A stretch of 64,000 nucleotides of DNA from positions 1 to 64,000 of the forward strand of contig CASCGD010000005.1 in the NCBI GenBank assembly GCA_949132985.1, read 5' to 3'. Of the stretch, positions 20,096-29,848 are shown in pieces. Each line of letters opens with the position of its first letter. Positions within the stretch are counted from its first letter, which is position 1. The DNA comes from an uncultured Lachnospiraceae bacterium (GTDB lineage Bacteria > Bacillota > Clostridia > Lachnospirales > Lachnospiraceae). Below the pieces are notes generated by a model. That model did not search any database, was not told the origin of the DNA, and saw only the letters and a program-made list of their open reading frames with translations. The position numbers and the translations under genes were made by a program.

Positions 20096-20867
20096 ACAAC
20101 CCCCTTATGACGAGCCGCAGCAGCAGCTTAATCTCCTCCGAGATCATCGACGCCGCCCTCGGCAGTAAAATGACCGTCACTACCAATATTGCATAGCCAA
20201 AAAATATTTTAACCTGAATACCCACCGCAAACATGTTCATCTGCGGCGCAACCTTTGCCATAATACCGAGCACACAGTTGAGTATCATGGTACACACAAA
20301 CACCGGAAGCATAATGCGGAAGCCGATAAAAATCATGTCCGAGATAAACGTTACCATATTTCCTGCCAGATATTCCCAGTCAAAAACCTGCGTATTCACC
20401 GGAACGAGCGTAAACGTATCTGCAATCGCCCGCACGATATAGTGATACATATCCGTGATCAAAAGCAGCAGCATGATCGTATAATAATAAAGATTACCCG
20501 TGATACTCTCCTGTGTGCGGGTCATCGGATTATATTCCTGCGCCATTGCCAGGCCGACCTCCATGTCGATCATACGTCCGGCAAAGCCGATAATATAAGT
20601 GCTGATATTCGCCATCAGGCCAATCATCAAACCGGTAATGGCCTCCCGCACTACGATCACGCTGTACGCAACCATCCCCCCGTAAGAAACCTCCGCCGGC
20701 GATACCTGCGCGATCACAATCGCCAGCGTGGCGGCAAACCCCGCCTTCACACGGGTCGGTACGGTATTTAGTCCAAAAAAAGGCGCCACCGCAACAAAGC
20801 TGGCGATGCGCACCAGTACCAGAATATAATATTCAAATGTGATCAGCGAAAAAGTATAATCTATCAT
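20082..20867 (-). CDS. fliR: Flagellar export protein FliR
   Basis: Multi-TM; GLNTVPTRVKAGFAATLA; order between flhB and fliQ. Confidence 0.94.
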   Translation of the reverse strand: MIDYTFSLITFEYYILVLVRIASFVAVAPFFGLNTVPTRVKAGFAATLAIVIAQVSPAEVSYGGMVAYSVIVVREAITGLMIGLMANISTYIIGFAGRMIDMEVGLAMAQEYNPMTRTQESITGNLYYYTIMLLLLITDMYHYIVRAIADTFTLVPVNTQVFDWEYLAGNMVTFISDMIFIGFRIMLPVFVCTMILNCVLGIMAKVAPQMNMFAVGIQVKIFFGYAILVVTVILLPRAASMISEEIKLLLRLVIRGLYANG

Positions 20868-21136
20868 TGGATATACAGGTTCAGGTTATTCCACAGTTCG
20901 ATCATAAAATCCGTCATCTGATTCAGCATCCAGTCACCCAGAAGCATCAGCGTCAGAAAAACCGCCAGGATTTTCGGCACAAAGGTCAGCGTCTGCTCCT
21001 GAATGGATGTAACCGTCTGAAAAATACTGATGATCAGACCAATAATCAGCGACACCAGAAGCGGCGGCGCCGCAGTGACAATAATTGTCATAAACGCATT
21101 CCGCGACACATCCAAAATCACACCTTCTGAAAGCAT
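20864..21136 (-). CDS. fliQ: Flagellar export protein FliQ
   Basis: PPLLVSLIIGLIISIFQTVTSIQEQTLTFVPKI. Confidence 0.96.
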   Translation of the reverse strand: MLSEGVILDVSRNAFMTIIVTAAPPLLVSLIIGLIISIFQTVTSIQEQTLTFVPKILAVFLTLMLLGDWMLNQMTDFMIELWNNLNLYIQ

Positions 21137-21169
21137 ATCCTATCACCCTCCATTCATAATGCCCGACTC

Positions 21170-22024
21170 CTAGAAGAAATCTTTCACAACATTACCGATC
21201 ACAAGATTCCAGCCGTCTGCCAGCACAAAGAGCAGGATCTTAAAGGGCATGGAAATCGTTGTAGGCGGAAGCATCATCATACCCATGGACATGAGGATAG
21301 ATGCCACGACCATATCGATCACAATAAACGGTATATAGATGAAAAATCCCATGATAAACGAAGCTCTCAGCTCACTTAAAATAAAGCTGGGGATCAGCAC
21401 GCTTGTGGGAATATCTTCATTCTCCTCATAGGTCACACCGGCGAGATCACAGAGCAGATCCACATCATTGCGCTTCGCATGCTCATACATAAACTCACGC
21501 ATCGGCGTAATCGCGGCTTCAACGGCCTGCTCCTGGGTAATTTCTCCCGCATCCAGCGGCTTTAACGCCTCCTCGTTGATGCGCGAAAAGGTCGGAGACA
21601 TAATAAATAACGTCAAAAACAGCGCCAGCCCGACAAGCACCTGATTCGGAGGCGTTGTCTGTGTGCCCAGCGCCGCGCGGACAAAGTGCAGTACAACAAC
21701 GATCCGCGTAAACGACGTCATCATAATCAGAATCGAAGGGGCCAGCGACAAGATCGTCATCATAAGGACAATCCGGACGTTGGCGGACATGGACCCGTTC
21801 TCATTGTTGATAATAAAAGAAAATCCCGTGCCCTCATCCTGCAGGCCTACCATGCTGCCGTTACTCTGCCCGTCCCCCGTAAGGCCGGTTGTATCGTTCT
21901 CCTGGCCGGTTGCCGACGCGTAGACGATTTCTCCCCGCCCCGCAAGGGTCAGCGTCAGCACAAGCACTGCCACTGCAAATATAAATGAAAAACAACAATA
22001 AATTTTCTTTCCCTTATTCCGCAT
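21170..22024 (-). CDS. fliP: Flagellar export protein FliP
   Basis: APSILIMMTSFTRIVVVLHFVRAALGTQTTPPNQVLVGLALFLTLFIM. Confidence 0.97.
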   Translation of the reverse strand: MRNKGKKIYCCFSFIFAVAVLVLTLTLAGRGEIVYASATGQENDTTGLTGDGQSNGSMVGLQDEGTGFSFIINNENGSMSANVRIVLMMTILSLAPSILIMMTSFTRIVVVLHFVRAALGTQTTPPNQVLVGLALFLTLFIMSPTFSRINEEALKPLDAGEITQEQAVEAAITPMREFMYEHAKRNDVDLLCDLAGVTYEENEDIPTSVLIPSFILSELRASFIMGFFIYIPFIVIDMVVASILMSMGMMMLPPTTISMPFKILLFVLADGWNLVIGNVVKDFF

Positions 22025-22054
22025 TTACAAAACCTCAAGCCTGTTCTCGGAACA

Positions 22055-22435
22055 CTACCTTTTCGGAAGCTTTTTTTTCACCGCCTCCAGCAGATCCGAA
22101 AAACTTTCCCCCGACTTTGCGGCAAAACTGCCGGCCTCCGGCAGCTCCCGAAGCTCCTCCTCGGAGAGCGTCGCAAGCAGCGTAATCCGCTCCCTGCCGA
22201 CACCAACCACAAGATACCGGTCCGTTCCGGCACGCAAAATCTGTATATACTGATTATTTGCGACCCTGATCACCTCGATGACAGAGAGATTCCCCTGCGC
22301 CGTCTTCGTCCGCTGATAACCTGCAATCCATCGAGTCACGAAGTATGTGAGTGCCAGCACAAAGACAAAGATCAACAGCACTGAAATCAGTTCAAGCATA
22401 CTGCTCAAATAATTCCCGGAAGCTAATAAAATCAT
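22055..22435 (-). CDS. fliO: Flagellar protein FliO/FliZ
   Basis: Single TM then LSVIEVIRVANNQYIQILRAGTDRYLVVGVGRERITLLATL. Confidence 0.88.
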   Translation of the reverse strand: MILLASGNYLSSMLELISVLLIFVFVLALTYFVTRWIAGYQRTKTAQGNLSVIEVIRVANNQYIQILRAGTDRYLVVGVGRERITLLATLSEEELRELPEAGSFAAKSGESFSDLLEAVKKKLPKR

Positions 22436-22464
22436 GTTCCCTTCTTAACTTTCCCAATAAATGA

Positions 22465-23628
22465 CTATTTTACAATCTCGGTAATACGTACACCGAAGCT
22501 CTCTTCGATGACAACTACCTCACCCTTTGCAACAAATTTGCCGTTCACCAACACATCAATGGGTTCACCGGCAATGCGATCCAGCTCAATAATCGTACCG
22601 GGAGCAAAATCCAGAATTTCCGAAATAGACTTCGACACTCTGCCAAGCTCCACCGTCACCTCCAAAGGCACATCCATGATCAGATCTATATTTTCCTTTG
22701 CAAACTGCGCCGCAAACTGACCGGCAAAAGGTGAAAACTGCGCCGGCTGTACATTGACCGGCTGTTGCTGGAACATCATTTGATTCATCATCTGCGGATT
22801 CATCATCTGCGGATTCATCATTTGTGGATTCATCATCTGCTGATTCATCATACCCTCCATATCCATCTCCGGCATAGCCTGCTGCTGAGATGCATCCTGA
22901 CCGGACGACTCCGCCCCCTCGGACTGCACATCATCGCTGGCTGATACCTCCTCCGTATCTACTTCCATCGTCTTCGCATAGGAATCACACATTTCTCGTG
23001 CGAATGAAAACGGATATAACTGCATAATCTGGCTGTCCACCAAATCACCAATCTTCATTTTAAAAGAAATACGGACAAATTTACCGGTCAGAAACTTATC
23101 AATCTCACCTTCATCTACACTCTCGTTAAGATCAACCAGATCTGCCATCGGAGGCGAAATATCTATCGTCTTACTCAACATGGAGGAAAGCGAGGTCGCA
23201 GAGCTTCCCATCATTTGGTTCATCGCTTCACTGATCGCGCTTAAGTGCAGCTCGCCAAGCTCGCCGTCCGTATTTGTGCCATCACCACCCATCATCAGAT
23301 CTGTGATAACCTTCACGTCATGTTCTTTCAAAATCAGGATATTGCTGCCGTCCAGCCCAACCGTATAGCTCATTCTGATAAAGACACATGGGCGCTCATA
23401 TTCCGACACGATGTCATCCCAAGTCGATGCAGTTACAACCGGAGTTGAAATCTCAACCTTGAGGTTTACAAGGGAGAACAACGTTGTCGCCGCGGTTCCC
23501 ATACTGATATTGGCAACCTCGCCGATGGAATCCTTATCTTTTTCTGTCAAAATCTCACTGTCCAATGCATCCGGATTGTCCAAAAGCGCATTGATTTCTT
23601 CCTGTGATAATACTCCGCTATCCATCAT
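22465..23628 (-). CDS. fliY: Flagellar motor switch phosphatase FliY
   Basis: CheC-like module plus C-terminal SpoA (DVPLEVTVELGRVSKSISEILDFAPGTIIELDRIAGEPIDVLVNGKFVAKGEVVVIEESFGVRI). Confidence 0.95.
   Translation of the reverse strand: MMDSGVLSQEEINALLDNPDALDSEILTEKDKDSIGEVANISMGTAATTLFSLVNLKVEISTPVVTASTWDDIVSEYERPCVFIRMSYTVGLDGSNILILKEHDVKVITDLMMGGDGTNTDGELGELHLSAISEAMNQMMGSSATSLSSMLSKTIDISPPMADLVDLNESVDEGEIDKFLTGKFVRISFKMKIGDLVDSQIMQLYPFSFAREMCDSYAKTMEVDTEEVSASDDVQSEGAESSGQDASQQQAMPEMDMEGMMNQQMMNPQMMNPQMMNPQMMNQMMFQQQPVNVQPAQFSPFAGQFAAQFAKENIDLIMDVPLEVTVELGRVSKSISEILDFAPGTIIELDRIAGEPIDVLVNGKFVAKGEVVVIEESFGVRITEIVK
22775..22855 (-). repeat. 15-bp tandem repeats encoding Met/Gln/Asn/Pro linker in FliY
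   Basis: Repeated catcatctgcggatt units; protein MNQQMMNPQMMNPQMMNPQMMNQMM. Confidence 0.85.
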
Positions 23629-23632
23629 CTGC

Positions 23633-24613
23633 TTACTCTTCCTCTCTGATTACTGATGTCACACGCACCGCATAATTATTCCCGGAAGAGCCCGGCAGCG
23701 CGGTAAACTTTTTTATACTTCCAACATATACGTCCAATTCCTGATCCACCTTCGTGTTCACCCTTATAATATCCCCCGGGGTTAATCCGGCAAAATCAGC
23801 AACCGAAATCATGCTATTGCCGAGCACAGCCCTGACTGATATAGGAGCATGATCGATCAGGTCTTCTATCACATCCTGATAGGTTTCCTCATTTCTCACC
23901 TGCATATTGGAATACCAGAACTTCGTGTTCAGCTTATCCATAACAGATTCCAGCGTAATAAAAGGCAGGCAGACATTCATCAGCCCCTCCGCATCACCGA
24001 TCTTCATATTGATCGTGACAACTGCAATCATCTCACCCGGTGAAATAATCTGCGCAAACTGTGAATTTGTTTCTATTCGCTGCAGTCTCGGGTGCAGATC
24101 CGTAACATTCGACCAGGGCTCGCGCAGCAGATCCACACATATATTCATGATCCGCTCAATAACCAAAAGCTCGATCTCCGAAAAATCCCGGGCCTTCTCC
24201 ATCGGAACTCCCATACCGCCCAACATACGGTCTACAATGGCATAGCCAAGCGGAGCGGCAAGATCCATCAAAATATCTCCCCGCAGGGGCGCAAAATCAA
24301 CCACCCCGAGTAAAACCGGATTGGAGAGGGCGTTTGAAAACTCCAGATAAGTAACCGCCTCGGAGTTCATGACCTCCACCTGAATATTTTTTCTCAGATA
24401 AACAGGCAGGTTTGTCGATAAAAGTCTGCCGTAATGCTCGAAGATGATCTCCAGTGTGCGAAGATGCTCCTTGGAAAATTTGGACGGACGGGCAAAGTCA
24501 TAGTTCTTGACCTGTTTATCGGCACTGTCCCTGACCTCTTCCACGTCAATCTCGCCGCTGCTGATTTGTCGCAAGAGCAAGTCTATTTCGCCCTGTGATA
24601 AAGCATCACTCAT
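23633..24613 (-). CDS. fliM: Flagellar motor switch protein FliM
   Basis: LSQGEIDLLLRQI...YDFARPSKFSKEHLRTLEIIFEHYGRLLS. Confidence 0.97.
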   Translation of the reverse strand: MSDALSQGEIDLLLRQISSGEIDVEEVRDSADKQVKNYDFARPSKFSKEHLRTLEIIFEHYGRLLSTNLPVYLRKNIQVEVMNSEAVTYLEFSNALSNPVLLGVVDFAPLRGDILMDLAAPLGYAIVDRMLGGMGVPMEKARDFSEIELLVIERIMNICVDLLREPWSNVTDLHPRLQRIETNSQFAQIISPGEMIAVVTINMKIGDAEGLMNVCLPFITLESVMDKLNTKFWYSNMQVRNEETYQDVIEDLIDHAPISVRAVLGNSMISVADFAGLTPGDIIRVNTKVDQELDVYVGSIKKFTALPGSSGNNYAVRVTSVIREEE

Positions 24614-24689
24614 TCATCCCCACCACCTTTTGTCTCTAATTTTGTCTTTAAATATATTTCCACACTTAAATTTGCATCCGATATTTTCA

Positions 24690-25211
24690 CTATTCGCAGG
24701 TATGGCTTGAGAAGCCCATATCAACAATCATGTTTGTGTCAAAAAAGCCCTGAAGTTCTGCTAAAATCTCCTTTTCCGCATCCTCCGGATGGTTTTTGAA
24801 CTGTTCATACGTATATTTTGTCACGATATGATTGACGATCTGATTGATATTTGTGTCATATTCGCCCGTAAGGATTCCCTCCTCACCGATCTTCTTGTAA
24901 TCCTCATGTTCCATATCCATGGAAATACCAAAGGAGACAACCGCATAATGCTCCGACCCGTCCTCGCTGTCTGTCAGGTTGACCGTCAAAGGATCGGACA
25001 GCGCATAGTTTTTGAGCTGATTGATGGGTATATTCAGGGAGTTTGCATTCCTGCCGCTGGCAAGCTCCAGATCAAGCGCAGTGCAAATTTCTGAAATCAG
25101 CTCATTCGTCTGCTTTGCAGCAGGAGCAAGGCTGATCATCGTAATCGCTGTCAACACCAGATTTACTACAAGCAGTGCCAGAATCAGCACTGACATCAAA
25201 TTTTTCTTCAT
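24690..25211 (-). CDS. fliL: Flagellar basal body-associated FliL
   Basis: N-terminal TM; position between motB and fliM; FliL-like C-terminus. Confidence 0.85.
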   Translation of the reverse strand: MKKNLMSVLILALLVVNLVLTAITMISLAPAAKQTNELISEICTALDLELASGRNANSLNIPINQLKNYALSDPLTVNLTDSEDGSEHYAVVSFGISMDMEHEDYKKIGEEGILTGEYDTNINQIVNHIVTKYTYEQFKNHPEDAEKEILAELQGFFDTNMIVDMGFSSHTCE

Positions 25212-25263
25212 GGTTTTCGATTCCTTTCTTTAACATAAAATATTTAACTCCCTTTAAAAACCA

Positions 25264-26205
25264 CTAGTCTCTGGAATTGTAGGAATTATAAATCTTGATT
25301 ACAACCCTTCGGTTCAATGCACGCCCCTCCGGCGTCGTATTGTCCGCAATCGGTATGTAATCGCCGCGGCCGGACGATTTGATACGCGAATCTGCGAGGC
25401 TTGTTTTCTCCCTCAGATAATCCGCAACGGAAAGCGCACGGTACATCGAGAGCACGTTGTTATTTTCAAAACGGCCGTTACTGATGGGCACGTTGTCTGT
25501 ATGCCCTTCTACCTCGATAATATTTTTCTTATAGTGGTTTAAGATCTTTCCAACCTTTTCCACCAGAGGCAGCGCATCGTCCCGGATCGTCTCCTGCCCG
25601 GAGTCGAAAAGTACCGCGCCGCTCAGTGTAATCATCACATACTGCGCATTAAACTGCACCTCAACCTGATCCTGAATCCCGTGCTTTTTCGACATCTCCT
25701 CCACATCCTCAGCCATCTCTTCGGATTCGGCAAGACTCTTTTCCTCGTATTGCTCCTGCAGCTCTTCTTCCGTAAGCTGCTGATTTCCCTTATTTACGTC
25801 TGCTTCGTTCTCGTTATCCACCTGACCGGGCTGATCACCGCTTGGCTCCTCCGGGTCGCCGCGCTCAATCACACTGTTGTCCTCCCGGCTGCTCTCGCCG
25901 TCATTTTCAAATTCACCGCTTCCGGATGTGTTGGCATCCGGATTATAAAAGGTATCATAATACTGCAGCTGATTGATGCCGGCACCAACCATCTCACCGT
26001 CACCAATAGACGAAGCTCCGCCCTGAAGCACACTAAATCTGGACTGCAGCGACGCAATTACCACCTGAAACTTCTCCGCATCTACCGTAGACATCGAGAA
26101 CAGGAGCACGAAAAAGCAGAGCAGCAAATTCATCAAATCCGAGAATGTCGCCATCCACGCAGGAGAACCAGCGGGCGCATCTTCCTGTTTTTTCTTTCTC
26201 GCCAC
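25264..26205 (-). CDS. motB: Flagellar motor protein MotB
   Basis: PAWMATFSDLMNLLLCFFVLLFSMS; OmpA-like EVEGHTDNVPISNGRFENNNVLSMYRA. Confidence 0.96.
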   Translation of the reverse strand: MARKKKQEDAPAGSPAWMATFSDLMNLLLCFFVLLFSMSTVDAEKFQVVIASLQSRFSVLQGGASSIGDGEMVGAGINQLQYYDTFYNPDANTSGSGEFENDGESSREDNSVIERGDPEEPSGDQPGQVDNENEADVNKGNQQLTEEELQEQYEEKSLAESEEMAEDVEEMSKKHGIQDQVEVQFNAQYVMITLSGAVLFDSGQETIRDDALPLVEKVGKILNHYKKNIIEVEGHTDNVPISNGRFENNNVLSMYRALSVADYLREKTSLADSRIKSSGRGDYIPIADNTTPEGRALNRRVVIKIYNSYNSRD

Positions 26206-27053
26206 TACTCTTCACCTCCAGCCGCCTCAGCGCTAAGGCCCTCGCGCTCTTTGGGCGTGATAAAGATTTTCAGCTTTTCTTCTATAATATGTGGATTCTC
26301 TCCGGCCTGAATGGAGAGCAGGCCTTCCACGATAATCTGCTTGATTGTCATCTCGTTTGCGCTGTTAAGCTTCAGCTTTGTCGACGTCGGATTACACAAC
26401 CAGTTCGCAATCAGGGAACCGTAGAGCGTTGTCAGCAAGGCAACCGCCATGTTCGGTCCGATCGTAGCCGCATCCTCCAGATTTTTCAGCATGTTAACGA
26501 GTCCGATCAGCGTACCGATCATTCCCCATGCAGGGCCTAACTCCGCCCACTTCTCCCAAAATGCCGCCACACTCTTGTGGCGCTCCTCCGTACAGGATAA
26601 ATCCGTCTCCAAAATGCCGCGCACAAGTTCAGGGTCCGTTCCATCTACAATGAGCATTATTCCCCTTTTCAGGAAAGTATCCTCAATATCCGCTCCGGCC
26701 TCCTCCAGCGCAAGCAGACCTTCTTTTCTCGCCACGTTGGAGAGATTAATAATACTTGTGATCATCTCCGACGGATTATAACCCGGCTCTTTCATACACA
26801 GTGCGATTCCCTTGAAACCACTTCCCAGAAACGAGAGCTTATGACATGCGATAACACCCGCGAGTGATCCTCCGATTGTAATAAGAATTGATGGCGGGTC
26901 GACAAAGTTCGGCAGCAGGGTGAAACCACCGTCACCCGTAACAATACCGAAGATAACCATTACAAAACCTAAAATCAGACCAACCAAAGACGCTAAATCC
27001 AAAATCCTCTCACCTACCCCTAATCTTCTTTTTGTTTGTTTTCCGTAGTCCAT
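26205..27053 (-). CDS. motA: Flagellar motor protein MotA
   Basis: GDGGFTLLPNFVDPPSILITIGGSLAG...WGMIGTLIGLVNML...ALLTTLYGSLIANWLCNP. Confidence 0.96.
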   Translation of the reverse strand: MDYGKQTKRRLGVGERILDLASLVGLILGFVMVIFGIVTGDGGFTLLPNFVDPPSILITIGGSLAGVIACHKLSFLGSGFKGIALCMKEPGYNPSEMITSIINLSNVARKEGLLALEEAGADIEDTFLKRGIMLIVDGTDPELVRGILETDLSCTEERHKSVAAFWEKWAELGPAWGMIGTLIGLVNMLKNLEDAATIGPNMAVALLTTLYGSLIANWLCNPTSTKLKLNSANEMTIKQIIVEGLLSIQAGENPHIIEEKLKIFITPKEREGLSAEAAGGEE

Positions 27054-27158
27054 TCCTGCTTAGAAATGCAGAAAGCCAAAGTTAAATATCCCTAATATCC
27101 AGTGTACTTTATTTGTCATAATTTGTCCACTTTTTTATTTGATATCAACAAGGAAAAA

Positions 27159-27200
27159 ATCGGTAATGACTAAGTCGGAAAACCACTTAATCGTACCGAT
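27159..27200 (-). terminator. Candidate terminator between flgE and motA
   Basis: Minus strand ATCGGTACGATTAAGTGGTTTTCCGACTTAGTCATTACCGATTTTTT. Confidence 0.6.
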
Positions 27201-27228
27201 TATACCACATCTTGGGGATGGATGTAAA
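27199..27228 (-). promoter_or_regulatory. Candidate SigA promoter in flgE-motA intergenic
   Basis: Minus strand TTTACA-N18-TATAAT. Confidence 0.5.
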
Positions 27229-27267
27229 CCCATTCCCCAAGATTTATTAATTTTTCAGTAACAGCTC

Positions 27268-27294
27268 GTTACTGGTCACAGAGTGAACAGTAAC
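27268..27294. repeat. Short palindromic repeat C, copy 2
   Basis: GTTACTGGTCACAGAGTGAACAGTAAC. Confidence 0.65.
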
Positions 27295-27462
27295 AACAGC
27301 TCTGCCGCCGACTGTAAGACGGCGAATCATACCGACATGAATGAGCAACATCCCAGCCGATGAAAAGAGCGTCCGATTATGAGCAAGTCAGCCGCATTTG
27401 CAGCGGAAAAGCGCCGCAGACACCTCTTCAAATGGCGCGGGTCGAAAACTGTCACTTAATCA

Positions 27463-29757
27463 CTATCGCTTCAGATTAATTAACTCCTCAAGCAGTGTAT
27501 CCGATACCGTAATGATACGCGAATTTGCCTGGAAACCACGCTGTGTCGTAATCATGGACGTAAACTCTCCGGAGAGGTCTACGTTTGACATCTCAAGCTC
27601 TCCGGATGTGATGGAACTGCCGTCCGCATCGATCTCTACGCCGATGCCGTCAAATTCGCCGGAGTTTAAGGTCGCACGGTAGCAGTTATCGCCGGTAGCC
27701 TCCAGGCCGGATGCGTTGGCAAACTGAGCCACGGCGATCTGCCCCAGCAGCTCCGTATTGCCGTTGCTGTAGGAGGCGAAAATCTTTCCCGACTGGTCTA
27801 CCGAGAGTCCGGTCAGCGAGCCGAGCTTCTTGCCCTTGCCGGCCCCGCCCGCATCGCCGCCCTTCATGGACGCTGTGTTTGTGCCGCCGTTGTTACAATT
27901 CAGCAGCGTGGAGAAGTCGATCTTCACATCCTGGAAGGCATTGAAACCTGCTGCGGTCAACGCGGAAAGGTTTAACGTCTGCGTCATGTTATCTCCGCCG
28001 CCAATGCTTTTCAGCGTACCCTCTACCGTGTCGAACTGCAGCGTAAAACCATCCTTTAAAGGCGTATTGATCGTATAGCTGCCGGTGAAAAGATTATACC
28101 GAAGCTCCATATCACTCGGAAGCTCCTCGGTAAAGATCTGACCGGTTTCCTTCGTCGCGCTCGCCAGATCGCCGCCTGTGATCGTCGTATAGGAGTAATC
28201 CTTGAGTATCTCTTCGGGACCGGCGTATTTTCTGGGAATCGATTTAACTACCGGCGGATTATCCTCACTAAATACCTTGGCTGTATCAGAATTACTTGTA
28301 AAGCTCAAGGGAGTGCCGGATGCAGTCGTCAATTGAACGGTCTGTCCGTTCACCAGAGTCGGCCAGTAGTAAATCTCCGCATCATCATCGGGAAATTCCG
28401 TTTGGTCCAGATCCAGAAGACTCCGGATATCCCCAACCTTAAATTTATAGCCGGTGGTACCGTCATCCGCCGTGACAACCGTCCCGTTTGACGTGTAATC
28501 ATCCAGCGTCAATATCTTTGTCAGTCCGTTGTCGCCGAAAGTAAATTTATTATTTGTATCTGCCTGGAAATTACCGCTCGCATCTACGGTTCCGCTTTGA
28601 AACGTCCACTTAACGCCCTTATCAGAATATCCATTCACAGCTGGTATGTTCGTCGTAGCAGAACCCTGGCCTACCACCTTGCCAGTGGCGTCCAGTACAT
28701 TTACTTTCCCGCCTTTTTTCAGTTCATCCATGACGTCGCTATAGACCATCTTCTCGGACGTATAGCTGAGACGATAGCCATCCGGCAGGGCAAGCTCCCC
28801 TGTAAGGCCGAGCTGCGCATTGATGTCCGCCGCATCGAAATAATACGTATACTTCGGCGTACCGTTCGCTCCTGCATTAATCGCCGCCGCATTTTGAACC
28901 GCGATCTGAATATTCGTCTTGCTCTTCCCGGCCGCAAATTTATAGTTCTCCGTAACATCGGTACAGGTTCCCTGTCCGTCTCCCGCCGTAGGGCCAAAGA
29001 GCGCATTGAGCGACACATTCGACGTCAAAATCGAATTTCCCTTTTCGTCAATGATATCCGTCAGATTAACCGCGTACTTGCCGCCCTTCACATCCTGTGC
29101 CTGAATGGAAAACCGTGCGGTGTACGGATAGCCCAGATTATCGTAAATGGTCAGGTTCATAACCGTTCCGGTGGGGGAGGTTACCTGTGTATTGTTGTTG
29201 TCGACAACGCCTGTACAGCGCGCCTGGGTCGTCGCCTCCGGCTCCGACGTCTGGTTTTCCGCGGACATGATTTTGAGCGGACCTACCGTATCCTTGCGGA
29301 TGGTCCCTGTCGCCGGGTCAAGCCCCCAGCCCATCACGGTGTAGCCCGTGGATTTCATACAGAGGTTTCCGGCACCGTCCACATAGAAGGAACCGGCCTT
29401 TGTAAATACATTCTCCGCACCGTTGTTTACGATGAAAAAGCTGCTGGTGCTCTTGTCGGTGATCTTTAAGTCAAAGGGCAGTCCGGTCGTCTCCGACGCA
29501 CCCGGCCCTGTAATATTGACCGCAGTAGAACCGGTCGTAACACCGAGACCAATCTGCTTTGCATTGACACCGCCCGTGCCCGCCTCCGTATTTGCCCCGG
29601 ATGCGCTGGAAAGTGTCTGGTACATGATAGAACTGAATGTTACACTGGAAGCTTTGAACGCTACGGTGTTTACGTTTGAAATATTGTTACCGATAACGTC
29701 CATTTTTGTCTGATGTGTCTTAAGACCTGACACACCAGAGTAAAGTGATCTCATCAT
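27463..29757 (-). CDS. flgE: Flagellar hook protein FlgE (large variant)
   Basis: MMRSLYSGVSGLKTHQTKMDVIGNNISNVNTVAFKAS; C-terminal SGELEMSNVDLSGEFTSMITTQRGFQANSRIITVSDTLLEELINLKR. Confidence 0.96.
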   Translation of the reverse strand: MMRSLYSGVSGLKTHQTKMDVIGNNISNVNTVAFKASSVTFSSIMYQTLSSASGANTEAGTGGVNAKQIGLGVTTGSTAVNITGPGASETTGLPFDLKITDKSTSSFFIVNNGAENVFTKAGSFYVDGAGNLCMKSTGYTVMGWGLDPATGTIRKDTVGPLKIMSAENQTSEPEATTQARCTGVVDNNNTQVTSPTGTVMNLTIYDNLGYPYTARFSIQAQDVKGGKYAVNLTDIIDEKGNSILTSNVSLNALFGPTAGDGQGTCTDVTENYKFAAGKSKTNIQIAVQNAAAINAGANGTPKYTYYFDAADINAQLGLTGELALPDGYRLSYTSEKMVYSDVMDELKKGGKVNVLDATGKVVGQGSATTNIPAVNGYSDKGVKWTFQSGTVDASGNFQADTNNKFTFGDNGLTKILTLDDYTSNGTVVTADDGTTGYKFKVGDIRSLLDLDQTEFPDDDAEIYYWPTLVNGQTVQLTTASGTPLSFTSNSDTAKVFSEDNPPVVKSIPRKYAGPEEILKDYSYTTITGGDLASATKETGQIFTEELPSDMELRYNLFTGSYTINTPLKDGFTLQFDTVEGTLKSIGGGDNMTQTLNLSALTAAGFNAFQDVKIDFSTLLNCNNGGTNTASMKGGDAGGAGKGKKLGSLTGLSVDQSGKIFASYSNGNTELLGQIAVAQFANASGLEATGDNCYRATLNSGEFDGIGVEIDADGSSITSGELEMSNVDLSGEFTSMITTQRGFQANSRIITVSDTLLEELINLKR

Positions 29758-29848
29758 AATGAAATGACCTCCGTTTTTTGATTTTTTGGCGCTTCGTTTC
29801 GTCTCCTCTGTCAGTCAGAGACGTTCGCTTCCTGAAAAGGTCCGGCGA

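Noticed and set aside
22775-22855. CRISPR-like array because of short regular repeats
   Set aside because: Units are contiguous 15-bp coding repeats without spacers.
28597-29469. 290-aa plus-strand ORF within flgE
   Set aside because: Antisense shadow; flgE termini and frame are unambiguous.
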